Below are positions 10,611-21,596 of a DNA stretch of 64,000 nt, one piece after another. Source of the stretch: Ignavibacteriaceae bacterium (GTDB lineage: Bacteria > Bacteroidota > Ignavibacteria > Ignavibacteriales > Ignavibacteriaceae); NCBI GenBank assembly GCA_013042995.1, contig JABDPB010000117.1, positions 25,365-89,364 on the forward strand, written 5' to 3'. Made by a program: the position numbers and the translations under genes. Numbering within the stretch: the first letter of the stretch is position 1; every line of letters begins with the position of its first letter. The notes below the pieces were generated by a model. The model ran no database searches. It was not told where the DNA came from and saw only the letters and a program-made list of their open reading frames with translations.

Positions 10611-12581
10611 TTACTTCATAAGAAGCATCTTTTTGGTTTCTGAGAAGGAACCTGCTTCTAATTTGTAAAAATATACACCGCTGTTTAATGTAGCAGCATC
10701 GAATTCAACTTCATAACTCCCAGCATCTAACTCCTTATTTACAATAGTAGTCATTTCTTTACCAAGAATGTTAAATATTTTTAATGTAACAAAGCTTTTT
10801 GTACTAATTGAATACTTAATTGTGGTACTTGGATTGAATGGATTCGGATAGTTTTGTTCTAATTTGAACTCTGACGGAGTTGATAATATTTCCGAATTTG
10901 TGACTAGTAGAAGATCATCTAGTATCCAATTTCCGTAATCAAAATTAATTGATGCTGGATCACCATTAATGTTAAACTGAAAATTTTGATTTTGTGCATT
11001 GTTAAATACTGTTACAACCGTATCACCCAACGAAGTATTAAATCTTATCCTTATAGGCATCGTAAAGTAGGAAGGATTAACATTTACATTTTGTACAATA
11101 TTTAAGTCAATTTGATAAGTATTTCCGCTAACTAAATTTTTCGACCAATTAACTGTATACTTCGGATAATTTTCACCGTAAATCCATTCCTGAAAAAAGT
11201 AATCAAGGCTTTGTCCGTAAACACTTTCTGCAATAGCTTGAAAGTCTTCAGTAACAGCCACACCGTACTTAACAGTTGGATCATCAGAATAAGCTCTTAA
11301 AATATTAAAGAAGGTAGAGTCACCAACAACTCCTCTTAGCATATGTAAAACACAAGCACCTTTTGCATAGGAACGTGCACCATTAAATATTTCCCAAACG
11401 CTGGAAATATCTTGTACCCAGATAGTACCGTTGGCAGTTTTGGCATAACCCATTTCATTAGCAATTTGTGTATTATATTCTCCTTGTCCATCTCTAGCTT
11501 CTAAATAAACAGCTTCCGAGTAAGTTGCAAAACCTTCGTTCAACCAGATGTGGTGCCAGTCCTTGCAGGTAATCATATCACCATACCATTGATGAGCAAG
11601 CTCATGAGATACTACTCCAGTCCCCCAAAAACCCATTGACGAGCAGGTTTGATGTTCCATAGCTCCGCCCCATTCCATTTCTGCATGCCCGTATTTTTCA
11701 TTTATAAAAGGATAGGGTCCGTAAAACTCGCTGAATACTTCCAGCATATCATCTGTTTCATCTAAATAAGTTTTTACAGAATTAAAAGATTCGGGATAAA
11801 CAAAATGATTTATTACCATCGAATCATTTTGTCCATAATGGAAATATGTATCATACTGCTGATAGTTGGTTATTGCAAGTGATATTAAATAGTGTGCAAT
11901 TGTGTAATGATTTTTCCAGTAGTAAGTGTGGGTGCCATTGCCATTATTTGTAATATTCTCCAGTGTTCCATTTGAGACAGGAATTAAATTATCGGCAACT
12001 GTAATCCAAACATCAGATGAATCTACTTTATCAGCCGGAGTATCTTTGCAGGGAAACCAATCCGGAGCACCGTAAGGTTCACTTAATGTCCATATGATTG
12101 GAGTACCTCCGTGATAACCAAATTCAAAGCTTCCAAATCCACTTGAGCCTGGTGTGCCCTGATAAAATACTTTTACGGAAAAAGTTTCATTCTGTGAGTA
12201 AGTTCTATCAAGATTAATATTAATTTTATTAGACGTGTGAGTGAAATTTGCTGTTGCATTTCCATTTAAATAAACAGAATCAATTGAAAGTGCATTTTGC
12301 AGATCTAAAAAACAATTATCAATTGATGTGGTATCAACTTTTATATCGATCGTAACAGCTCCAAAAATATAATTTGGATTTGCAGTTACAGTTAGTTCCA
12401 ATCCATAGTAGCTAACATCGATTTTTGTATCCCCCGGATATTGGATTTTAGAGAGCTGAATTGTTTTTTCGTGTCTTTCACGTTCAGCTTTTATCCAGGG
12501 TTTGTAGTCATCCTGTGCAAAGATGAAAGACGCAGCAAGCAATAGAACCATAGCTATTTTAAAGTGCATTTTTTCTCCCAT
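10611..12581 (-). CDS. M1-family aminopeptidase with T9SS C-terminal sorting domain
   Basis: GGAMEHQT, HELAHQWYGD...NEGFA; C-terminus NYPNPFNPSTTIKYSI...ETKKMLLMK; N-terminal signal peptide. Confidence 0.9.
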   Translation of the reverse strand: MGEKMHFKIAMVLLLAASFIFAQDDYKPWIKAERERHEKTIQLSKIQYPGDTKIDVSYYGLELTVTANPNYIFGAVTIDIKVDTTSIDNCFLDLQNALSIDSVYLNGNATANFTHTSNKININLDRTYSQNETFSVKVFYQGTPGSSGFGSFEFGYHGGTPIIWTLSEPYGAPDWFPCKDTPADKVDSSDVWITVADNLIPVSNGTLENITNNGNGTHTYYWKNHYTIAHYLISLAITNYQQYDTYFHYGQNDSMVINHFVYPESFNSVKTYLDETDDMLEVFSEFYGPYPFINEKYGHAEMEWGGAMEHQTCSSMGFWGTGVVSHELAHQWYGDMITCKDWHHIWLNEGFATYSEAVYLEARDGQGEYNTQIANEMGYAKTANGTIWVQDISSVWEIFNGARSYAKGACVLHMLRGVVGDSTFFNILRAYSDDPTVKYGVAVTEDFQAIAESVYGQSLDYFFQEWIYGENYPKYTVNWSKNLVSGNTYQIDLNIVQNVNVNPSYFTMPIRIRFNTSLGDTVVTVFNNAQNQNFQFNINGDPASINFDYGNWILDDLLLVTNSEILSTPSEFKLEQNYPNPFNPSTTIKYSISTKSFVTLKIFNILGKEMTTIVNKELDAGSYEVEFDAATLNSGVYFYKLEAGSFSETKKMLLMK

Positions 12582-12758
12582 TTTGTATAATTTTATCAGT
12601 AAAAATAGTGCTTTCTTCAGTAAAATATATGGCGAAATTCATACCATTTTTCTTATTCCCTAAAATTAAGTTAATTTGCTAATTGACAAATAAGCATATG
12701 CTGACTATTTTCCGCGAGTTTAATTAATCAATAATTAGAATAACTCATCGGAGAATCC

Positions 12759-15332
12759 ATGAAATTTAATTTTCTTTCAAAGATTACTTCTTTTCTTTTC
12801 ATAAGCATTTTTATTTTGTTCAATTCTACTTTAAATGCGCAACCGAATTTTGCTGAACTTTGGAATGATGTAGTCGAAACTAATATTACTGCAGTTGGAA
12901 CAAGGTATATCTTTCCTCAATCCTACCGTATACTTGAACTAGATTTACAGGATTTGTCTACTGCATTGAACCTGGCTCCCAAAGAAGAATTAAAGAATGT
13001 AAAACAATCAGGATTTCTGTTAAGCTTACCTCTACCCGATAATAGCTTTTCTACTTTTAAGATTGTGGAAACACCTGTTATGGCAGAGGAACTTGCATTA
13101 AAATATCCGCAGATAAAAACGTATCTCGGACAAGGAATTGATGATAGGAGCGCGAGAGTCAGATTTGATATAACACCTGCCGGTTTTCACGCAATTATTT
13201 TTTCAAGCAAAGGAACCATTTATATTGATCCATACTCCCTTGGTGAAGCAAGATATTATATTTCCTATTATAAAAAAGATTATATACCAACCGAAGAACA
13301 GCTTAGTGCTGTCTGCAACCTATTTGGTGAAGATTCTGAGTTTGGCGATCACATCAGAAATTTGGTAAATGATAATCCATATGTACTAACTGGCCCTCAA
13401 TTAAGAACTTACAGACTTGCTTGTGCTACTACGGGTGAATATACCATTTTCCACGGAGGTACAGTAGCACAGGGGCTTGCTGCAGTTGTTACAGCAATAA
13501 ACAGAGTTACGGGTGTCTATGAAAACGAAATTGCTGTTAGATTAGAATTAATTCCAAACAATGATTTAATTATTTACACCGATCCTGGCTCCGATCCCTA
13601 CACAAATAACAGTGGTGGTACTATGCTTAACCAGAATCAAGCAAACCTTGATGCAGTGATAGGAAATGCAAACTACGATATTGGACATGTTTTTAGCACT
13701 GGAGGTGGAGGAGTAGCTTTTCTCGGCGTGGTTTGCCAGCCTGGATTTAAAGCTAGAGGTGTAACTGGTTTACCGCAGCCAATCGGAGACCCATTTTATA
13801 TTGATTATGTAGCACACGAAATGGGACATCAGTTCGGAGGAAACCATACATTTAACGGCAGTGCAGGAGCCTGCAGCGGTGGTAATAGGAACGGTGCAAC
13901 CGCCTATGAACCTGGAAGTGGAAGCACCATTATGGCTTATGCGGGTATCTGCGGAAGTCAGAATTTGCAAAGCAATAGTGATGATTACTTTCATAACATA
14001 AGTTTTGTTGAAATGGTCAATTACACAAATAATGGAAATGGAAATTCGTGCCCTTTAGTAACCAATACAGGAAATAACGAACCAACAGCCACAGTTCCGG
14101 CTGGCGGATTTACAATTCCAATTAGCACACCATTTATGCTGGTTGGCTCTGGAACAGATCCTGATAATGATCCTCTAACCTATTGTTGGGAAGAATGGGA
14201 TCTTGGTCCAGCTGGGCATCCGAATAGCCCAACAGGTAATGCACCGATATTCCGAACATTCGATCCAGTTGATGTACCTTACAGATATTTTCCAAAACTC
14301 GCTAACATTTTAAATAACTCTCAGACTATTGGCGAAATATTACCAACTTATACACGCACCCTGACGTTTAGATTGACAGTTCGTGATAATCGTGCGGGAG
14401 GTGGTGGTGTGCAATACGCACAAATGCAGTCAATTAATGTTACAAATACTGCGGGACCATTTTTAGTTACTCAACCTAACACAGCCGTTACATGGCCGGG
14501 AAACACTACTCAAACTGTAACCTGGGATGTAGCTAATACAAGTATAGCACCCGTAAATGTTACCGAAGTAAATATTCTACTTTCCACAGATGGTGGATTG
14601 AACTTTACGGAAGTATTGGCCTCCAACATTCCAAACGATGGCTCAGAAGATTTGTTTCTTCCCAATCTTCCCACTACACAGGCAAGAATAAAAGTTGAAG
14701 CAGTTGGCAATGTCTTCTTCGATCTATCCAACGAAAATTTTACTATTGAAGATTTTATACCCGTTGAATTGACGGCTTTTTTTGCATTGGTAACAGAGAG
14801 AGGCGTCCTTCTCAAGTGGACGACAGCCACTGAGAAAAACAATTCCGGATTTATGATTGAAAGAAGCTCGAATAATGTAGATTTTAACGATGTTGTTTTC
14901 ATTAACGGAAAAGGAACAACAACTGAAATTACAGACTACGAATACGTTGACAATCTTACAAAACCAGGAATGTACTACTACAGACTTAAGCAGATAGATT
15001 TTGATGGATCATTCAACTATTCAAATGTTGTTGAAACCGAAATAAACGGACCGGAAGTATTTAATCTTTTGCAAAACTATCCAAATCCATTTAACCCATC
15101 GACTATAATAAAATTCTCAGTACCGATTGATTCACGCATAAGAATTGAACTGTTCAATACACTTGGAGAAAAAGTTGATGAACTTACTAACCGCAACTAT
15201 AGTATAGGAAACCATGAAATAAACTTTGATGCATCAATACTATCTAACGGAGTTTACTATTATACGATTAGTGCAAATGGAATTGATGGCAGCACTTATT
15301 ATTCAACAAAGAAAATGGTTTTGATAAAGTAA
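12759..15332 (+). CDS. Reprolysin-like zinc metalloprotease with T9SS C-terminal sorting domain
   Basis: HEMGHQFGGNH zinc motif; signal peptide; C-terminus NYPNPFNPSTIIKFSV...KKMVLIK. Confidence 0.88.
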   Translation: MKFNFLSKITSFLFISIFILFNSTLNAQPNFAELWNDVVETNITAVGTRYIFPQSYRILELDLQDLSTALNLAPKEELKNVKQSGFLLSLPLPDNSFSTFKIVETPVMAEELALKYPQIKTYLGQGIDDRSARVRFDITPAGFHAIIFSSKGTIYIDPYSLGEARYYISYYKKDYIPTEEQLSAVCNLFGEDSEFGDHIRNLVNDNPYVLTGPQLRTYRLACATTGEYTIFHGGTVAQGLAAVVTAINRVTGVYENEIAVRLELIPNNDLIIYTDPGSDPYTNNSGGTMLNQNQANLDAVIGNANYDIGHVFSTGGGGVAFLGVVCQPGFKARGVTGLPQPIGDPFYIDYVAHEMGHQFGGNHTFNGSAGACSGGNRNGATAYEPGSGSTIMAYAGICGSQNLQSNSDDYFHNISFVEMVNYTNNGNGNSCPLVTNTGNNEPTATVPAGGFTIPISTPFMLVGSGTDPDNDPLTYCWEEWDLGPAGHPNSPTGNAPIFRTFDPVDVPYRYFPKLANILNNSQTIGEILPTYTRTLTFRLTVRDNRAGGGGVQYAQMQSINVTNTAGPFLVTQPNTAVTWPGNTTQTVTWDVANTSIAPVNVTEVNILLSTDGGLNFTEVLASNIPNDGSEDLFLPNLPTTQARIKVEAVGNVFFDLSNENFTIEDFIPVELTAFFALVTERGVLLKWTTATEKNNSGFMIERSSNNVDFNDVVFINGKGTTTEITDYEYVDNLTKPGMYYYRLKQIDFDGSFNYSNVVETEINGPEVFNLLQNYPNPFNPSTIIKFSVPIDSRIRIELFNTLGEKVDELTNRNYSIGNHEINFDASILSNGVYYYTISANGIDGSTYYSTKKMVLIK

Positions 15333-15376
15333 GATTAGAGTGTGATTTAGAAAAAAATATTATTCGTTCTCTTTAT

Positions 15377-15410
15377 AAAGTCAGTCTTAATTAATGGGAC
15401 TGGCTTTCTT
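15377..15410. terminator. Hairpin terminator between convergent genes
   Basis: AAGTCAGTC-N10-GGACTGGCTT stem followed by ttctt. Confidence 0.55.
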
Positions 15411-18400
15411 AATTAATTTCCTGAATCCTACATATTTTTTTAAAATCACAATAGCGGCAAATTTTAGACTCACGGTTATCCAGCAAAGATAAATTGAATT
15501 TACCTTCTGAAATCGCTTTCACATAAGTGCTTACCATACTTTTGCAAATTTTTATCATCTCTTCAGCGTTTTCAATTTTATTTTCGAGGCTGTCATTTTT
15601 TCCCTTTTTATACAAATTAACCAACCTTATACCAAAATCTTTTTCGGAATATTTAAGAGAAAAAATTTGTGCACCCGCTGGTTTATAATCGTCTTTAAAG
15701 TAAGCAGAAATCAATTCTTTGGAAGCATACAAATAAAGCGGCAGTTGAAGTGATAAACCTGTTTTCAAATCTTCGATTGTTGGTTTTGTTCCACTAAGTT
15801 TATAATCTACTACTTTTAAAGTTTTATCGGAATCATTTACATCTACTCTATCTATTTTGCCTCTCAATTTTACATCGCTGATTTTTATCTCTTTTTTTAC
15901 GGGAATACGTTTCGCGCTTTCATTTTTTACTTTACCAAATCCTAATTCAAAAAAGGAAGGAATATACCCGTCGTCTCTATTTCTTTCCTCCAAGAGAAAT
16001 TTATAAAGAATAGAATTTTTCTTTTTATCGTTTATTCCCAATAATTTTTCACGTTCAAAAAATGCTGATTCGGAAGTAAGATTTAAATCATCAAATTTTT
16101 TATGTGCTAGATCGAACAATAATTTTTCCGCCATTTTAAAATCATTCTCGGAACAATTCTTTAATACAATTCCTGTCCGTTTAAGTGAAGAGTAGAATAT
16201 AAATAAAATTGAATGCAGCAAGCTGCCAAATTCAAAAGCCTCTAACTCTTCCAGCGGTTCTTCCACCGTTTGTATTCTTAAAATGTTTTCAAGAAAAAAT
16301 TTGTATGGACATTTGGCGTACGTTTCTAACTGTGTAGCCGAAAATTCTCTATCTGTGATCTCATTTAGTTGATCTTTTAAAATATTCGGAATGTTTTCTC
16401 CAATAAATCCAGAATATCCAAAATTTCCAAAGGGATCTTCTTTCCTTTTTTTATCAATTTCTATCGAATGGTTAATTTTTTGCAAATTGATATTTAATTC
16501 TTCAGAAATATTTATTGATTTTCTTTCTTCATATTGCAGGAACCCGATATGTTCCAACAACTCGCGTTTCGAAAATATTGTGCTAGAAAATGATTGTTCA
16601 TTTTTAGACTGAGTTGAAAAGATTTTCAAGAAATCCTGCAAAAAACTCGACTGAACCAATTCCTTTTTTTCTTCGAACAAAGGGTAAGTTAAAAACAATT
16701 CTTTTCTCCAAGAACATAAAGCCTGATAAAAAAGGTAGCGCTGCTCAATTTGATACCGTTCTTCTTCTCTAGCAAATGATCCTGAGAAAAATATTTCAGG
16801 AGAAAATCGTGTTGGGAAATCACCATCATTTAGTCCGCAGATAAAAAGATAATCAAAGTTAAGCCCTCGAATTTCGTTCAAAGTAGTAATTTGCACGCCG
16901 TATCCAGACTTTTCTGCAACATTGTAACGGCTGAATGCAGTGAGCGTTCTTATTTGATTTAAATAAAAACTCAGATCGTATTTTATTTCTTTTTCGCTTT
17001 CAAGCTCCAAAATTTCAGTGAACTCTCTTAACGAATTAATAAATGTGTTAAGCGCCTTTAAATCCTTTTCAACAACATCGTTTTGACCATTTAAGATTGT
17101 AGCCGGGAAATTCAAACCAAATATTAATGATAAAATCTCATTCAAAAATTGCTGTGGTGAAAGTTTTTTATCGAACGGCACTAGCATTGATTTTATTTTT
17201 TGAATCTCTTTTTCAGCCTGCAGACAGTTTTTAATCAGCTCTTCTCTTCTTTCATTTTCATCATACTTTGAAGATAGCTCATTAATTTTATCTGTAATTC
17301 TACTAATCCAGTTCGCGTAACCCGAGACAATTTTTAGTTCTACTGAAACTTTTAAAAGATTTGAGAGATTAACTTCCTCTATTTGAATAAAATAATTGCT
17401 GAACGCCCGTAAAATATTTTTGTAATAGAAATCATCCTCTGCAACTTCTAGTAAATGAATAATTCCCTTAATTGGTTCAGATGTACTTAGCGAAAACCTG
17501 TCGGTTAAATTGAAAGGAATACCAAAGAGTGAGAATCTGTCCCTTATTATTGGAGAATATTTTTCAATCAGGTTAAACACAACACAAATTTTGTTCGGTT
17601 CGGTATTTCGATTCTGCAATAGTAATTTTATTTGCTTCGCAACAAGTTCAATTTCTTTTTCTCTGCTTCTTGCGCTAATTACATTTAACTTATCTTTAAA
17701 ATTTCCATCTTGCTGCCCGGTTGTTATTTTGGAGAAATTTTCTCTTACGGTATTGATAAACTTTGATTTCGATGGGGTGGAAAGATCGGCAATTTCTTTA
17801 AATCCTTTTCCTATAAATCTATCGTGACAGGCATCGAGGTGCGAAAAAATTAACGGGTTGTACCTGTAGTAATCCAGCACTACAAAAAGTTCAGTATCTT
17901 TAATTTCTGAAGTTGAATTAATTATTTCAGTTTCGGGTTCAGTAAACTCATCAAAGCCATTAATCAAAATTACTTTTACATCTGGAAAGTTTTCTTTAAA
18001 TAAATTTTTAAATTCATCACCGTTCAAATTATTTATGTCTAAATAAACATCACCAATTTCGCACAAGCTAATGTTTTCGAGTTTTGCTTGAAATCTTTCA
18101 TAGATATTTGCAATATCTAATGCTTTAGTTACATCAGCACCGGTTAATCTTTTGGATTCTTCAACTAAGTGATCTGGAGAGATACCGTGCCGTTTATATT
18201 CTGAAATAACATTTTTTATTCGTTCGAGTGTTCCGAATGGTATTTCCCTTCTATACTGCGAAAAATATTTTAACTCAGTTTCTTTAAAACATTGATTTAA
18301 AATCAATACTGCAGACTCTTCAGAAATAATATTTTCATCTTCATAAAAAACAGAGTTTAATTTTTTTGCGTACGAACCTATCGTTTCAATTTTTAATCCT

Positions 18401-18567
18401 GCAGCTGAATTATTTGGAGCGATGGATATGAGCTCACGAGTAAGATATCTTAGTTTTCTTCTGGTTGGAACAATAAACAGAATTTCATTCAATTTGTTAT
18501 TGACTATTCGATTGTTGATAACCGAATCAATATCAATTTTGGCAATATTTTGTTTAGTTAAAATCAC
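15409..18567 (-). CDS. AddB-like PD-(D/E)XK nuclease / helicase-like protein with probable Fe-S cysteines
   Basis: C-terminal GKIDRVDVNDSDKTLKVVDYKLSG nuclease motif; YAKCPYKFFLENIL and CRYCDFKKICRI cysteine arrangement as in AddB. Confidence 0.8.
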   Translation of the reverse strand: MILTKQNIAKIDIDSVINNRIVNNKLNEILFIVPTRRKLRYLTRELISIAPNNSAAGLKIETIGSYAKKLNSVFYEDENIISEESAVLILNQCFKETELKYFSQYRREIPFGTLERIKNVISEYKRHGISPDHLVEESKRLTGADVTKALDIANIYERFQAKLENISLCEIGDVYLDINNLNGDEFKNLFKENFPDVKVILINGFDEFTEPETEIINSTSEIKDTELFVVLDYYRYNPLIFSHLDACHDRFIGKGFKEIADLSTPSKSKFINTVRENFSKITTGQQDGNFKDKLNVISARSREKEIELVAKQIKLLLQNRNTEPNKICVVFNLIEKYSPIIRDRFSLFGIPFNLTDRFSLSTSEPIKGIIHLLEVAEDDFYYKNILRAFSNYFIQIEEVNLSNLLKVSVELKIVSGYANWISRITDKINELSSKYDENERREELIKNCLQAEKEIQKIKSMLVPFDKKLSPQQFLNEILSLIFGLNFPATILNGQNDVVEKDLKALNTFINSLREFTEILELESEKEIKYDLSFYLNQIRTLTAFSRYNVAEKSGYGVQITTLNEIRGLNFDYLFICGLNDGDFPTRFSPEIFFSGSFAREEERYQIEQRYLFYQALCSWRKELFLTYPLFEEKKELVQSSFLQDFLKIFSTQSKNEQSFSSTIFSKRELLEHIGFLQYEERKSINISEELNINLQKINHSIEIDKKRKEDPFGNFGYSGFIGENIPNILKDQLNEITDREFSATQLETYAKCPYKFFLENILRIQTVEEPLEELEAFEFGSLLHSILFIFYSSLKRTGIVLKNCSENDFKMAEKLLFDLAHKKFDDLNLTSESAFFEREKLLGINDKKKNSILYKFLLEERNRDDGYIPSFFELGFGKVKNESAKRIPVKKEIKISDVKLRGKIDRVDVNDSDKTLKVVDYKLSGTKPTIEDLKTGLSLQLPLYLYASKELISAYFKDDYKPAGAQIFSLKYSEKDFGIRLVNLYKKGKNDSLENKIENAEEMIKICKSMVSTYVKAISEGKFNLSLLDNRESKICRYCDFKKICRIQEIN

Positions 18568-18720
18568 TTATTATTATTTATTCTTTAAGCTACTGAACAC
18601 TAGTAACAGGTAATGAATGCTGTTTTGCCTTTTATAGAATGCAAAAAATCAGCGGTAATCAATTATTAGGTTGACATTCTAAACAAGTTGATTATTTTAG
18701 AAATATAAATAGAAATCAAC

Positions 18721-19386
18721 ATGCGAACCTTAATATTTTCAATATTGCTGATAATTACAACTCTCCTGCCTGTTTGGGATTGCAATTTTGCTCACGCGCA
18801 GGGAATCGGAGAGATTGCACCAGAAAAACCACCTGAAGTGTTTCCGCCAAATGCATGGGGATTTGATTTTTTGATCGGTGAAAGCGGTTTTGGTTTTGGA
18901 GGATTTTTCCGCAAACAGCTTAATGTTAAATTTACACTTTCTGCTGATTTATCTATTTCCGAAGCTAAAGATGAAAGAGAAGTGGAATATGTTGATATTT
19001 TCGGACAGACATTTACAATTGGAAAAAAGAACCGTGTATTTCAGGTACCTCTCACATTTGGTGCTCAGTACAGGTTATTCGAAAAAGAACTGGCGGATAA
19101 TTTAAGACCGTACATAAATGCTGGTTTCGGACCTACAATGGCACTTACAACTCCTTATTCCGAAGAATTTTTTGCTGCCTTCGGAAAAGCACAAACACAT
19201 TTCGGCGTTGGCGGCTACGTTGGTTTTGGTGCAAATTTCGGACTTGATAAATCGAACCTTATTGGATTAAACATTCGTTACTACTACACTAAGTTTATTG
19301 ATGGCGGTGTGGAAATACTTGCAGGAAGATTTAAAGATGATTTACAAGGGTTCTTTATCTCCCTGAATTTTGGATTTATGTATTGA
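18721..19386 (+). CDS. Outer-membrane beta-barrel protein
   Basis: Signal peptide, alternating aromatic strands, terminal aromatic (FGFMY). Confidence 0.6.
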   Translation: MRTLIFSILLIITTLLPVWDCNFAHAQGIGEIAPEKPPEVFPPNAWGFDFLIGESGFGFGGFFRKQLNVKFTLSADLSISEAKDEREVEYVDIFGQTFTIGKKNRVFQVPLTFGAQYRLFEKELADNLRPYINAGFGPTMALTTPYSEEFFAAFGKAQTHFGVGGYVGFGANFGLDKSNLIGLNIRYYYTKFIDGGVEILAGRFKDDLQGFFISLNFGFMY

Positions 19387-19782
19387 AATACTTTCTGCTT
19401 ATAAATTACATTTCGAAAAATACCTTATTTAATTTTTAATTAGTCATCTATAATAATGCTACGTTGTATTAAACGACAAAGGACGACACTGTCACGACAA
19501 GCCTGACACAACTCACCTTTATCCACAACCAAACCATTGAAAAAATAACTTTTTAGCACCGGTACAATTCTTCCATTATATTTTTTAAGTGAGGCAAGAA
19601 GTATGGTGCTTTTAATTAAAATATTTCTTTTATTCCTGTATGCAAAGGAAAATATTTTCCCGATTTGCGGGACAAGCATACAACCTTTCAAGCACACACC
19701 CATTCATTTATGCTATCCAACCGGTTTTACATAACCTGGTAAGAACTTATCTCTTTCCCGAAAATTTTATTTAGAGGATGAT

Positions 19783-21549
19783 ATGTATTTGTGTAAATAT
19801 TATATAATAACTTTAGCTGCTATAGTAATAAACAATGTTTTGATTGCACAGCAAGTTTCGCTTGATGATTTTAGAAAAATCCCCGGTATTGAAGTAAATC
19901 TCCGGCAGGACAGCACAATTGAAGTTTTTGATAAGAGAACAAATTATCGCTATCTAAAAAATATAGCTGAATTCCCAGGAAAAGAAAACCAAACAGAGGC
20001 AGATTTAATACTAGAATTAGACACAATAAACTTTGCCTATTATGAAGAGTACTACCGAACCTGGGGAAAGATAAAAGCCTGGAATGCATACTCTGCAAAT
20101 TATATTGCGATTGATTCGGATAGAAATAAGCAATTTGAACTTTATGTTTATAGATTTGTTAATAATTTACCGGGTGGCGACTTCACCGATGCACAAATAT
20201 ATGAACAAAGTCAGGATTCAATTTTTAATCTAATCTTTGATTTCACACCTGACTCACTATCTATGTTCTTCGACGTTGGTGATATAACAGGAGATGGTTT
20301 ACTGGATATTTTTTGCCGGGATTACTATAATGCCTTGTGGTTTTATGAGCAGAATAATCCTAATAATTTAATTAATTACTTTAATTTCAAATACAATCCA
20401 TTTCCTCCGCAGTATCAGTCCAACACACCAACATTTTATGATATTGATAGTGATGATACTCTTGAAATTATTTATTTCCTTTTTGCAGGTGACGGAGACA
20501 GCGTCTGGGCTTACAGCAACCATGTGGCCAAATACAATTCCGCAATTAATAACTATGAGTTGATTTACTATCACAGACCTTTACCAGACTTTTATACATA
20601 CGGGATAAGCACAGGTGATTTTGATCAGGATGGAAAAGGGAACTTTGGAACCGGAAGCATTTACGGCAAGTTTTATATTTACGAGTACGTTCAGGGGACA
20701 CAGTATTTCGTTGAGCTTGAAGATACTTTGCAGACTTATAATGCATACCTTACAACATTCACAGATGATATGGATGGAAACGGAAAACCTGAGATATGGA
20801 TAGGCGGAGATTTCAACAGCAGCACTTACGGTGGAGTAACAAGAATATATGTATTTGAAGCAAGCGGTCCCGGAAATTATGAGCGGGTATTCCAGATTGA
20901 CATCAGGGGGCTTTTTGCCTTTACAACAGGCAAGTTGCGTAATTGTGATCTGGATTATGACGGGAAGAAAGATCTATTCCTTGCAAACGGAGATTTTGTT
21001 TTTGGAATTAAAAATAATGGAATCGGTTCGTATTATTTTGATTTCATAAAGCTGTTGCCTCTTATTGATACCACTTACTCTTCCCAGTTCATTGAAGCTA
21101 TTGATGCGGCTGATCTGGATGGTGATAATACTTTTGAAATCGTTGCAAATCACAATCTATATTTTTCTAACAATACCGGGGCATATTACTCTGTTTTTCA
21201 TAAACGCAATAAGATTTCCGGAATTGAAGACAATGACAATTCTCTACCTGATAGGTTTAATTTGTATAATAATTATCCAAATCCATTCAACCCCGAAACT
21301 AAAATAAAATTTGTTCTGCCAACGGAATCAAAGGTTTCTATCATTATTTACAATATTCTCGGGAAAGAGATTACAGACCTGATAAGTGATACCCGCAAAA
21401 GCGGAGAATATGAAATTAACTGGGATGGGACTGACAACTCAGGAAGCAGAGTTCCATCGGGTATTTATATCATTACAATGAAAGCTAATCCTGTAAATGA
21501 AATCATTGACGGTTTTCAAAAAACAATTAAAGCAATTTTATTAAAGTAA
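19783..21549 (+). CDS. Secreted FG-GAP/VCBS-like repeat protein with T9SS sorting domain
   Basis: Repeated D.DGDG/ITGDGLLDIFC-type motifs (DVGDITGDGLLDIF, TDDMDGNGKPEIWIGG, CDLDYDGKKDLFLANGD); C-term NYPNPFNPETKIKFVL. Confidence 0.8.
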   Translation: MYLCKYYIITLAAIVINNVLIAQQVSLDDFRKIPGIEVNLRQDSTIEVFDKRTNYRYLKNIAEFPGKENQTEADLILELDTINFAYYEEYYRTWGKIKAWNAYSANYIAIDSDRNKQFELYVYRFVNNLPGGDFTDAQIYEQSQDSIFNLIFDFTPDSLSMFFDVGDITGDGLLDIFCRDYYNALWFYEQNNPNNLINYFNFKYNPFPPQYQSNTPTFYDIDSDDTLEIIYFLFAGDGDSVWAYSNHVAKYNSAINNYELIYYHRPLPDFYTYGISTGDFDQDGKGNFGTGSIYGKFYIYEYVQGTQYFVELEDTLQTYNAYLTTFTDDMDGNGKPEIWIGGDFNSSTYGGVTRIYVFEASGPGNYERVFQIDIRGLFAFTTGKLRNCDLDYDGKKDLFLANGDFVFGIKNNGIGSYYFDFIKLLPLIDTTYSSQFIEAIDAADLDGDNTFEIVANHNLYFSNNTGAYYSVFHKRNKISGIEDNDNSLPDRFNLYNNYPNPFNPETKIKFVLPTESKVSIIIYNILGKEITDLISDTRKSGEYEINWDGTDNSGSRVPSGIYIITMKANPVNEIIDGFQKTIKAILLK

Positions 21550-21553
21550 ATGT

Positions 21554-21573
21554 ACTCAGCTTGAATGCTGAGT
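21554..21573. other. Intergenic hairpin (ACTCAGC-N6-GCTGAGT)
   Basis: Perfect 7-bp inverted repeat just after stop of 19783..21549, no T-tract. Confidence 0.4.
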
Positions 21574-21596
21574 AATGATTAATAGGGAGAATAAAA

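Noticed and set aside
19440-19703. Minus-strand 87-aa ORF
   Set aside because: No recognisable family, no clear RBS, unusual composition; treated as non-coding gap.
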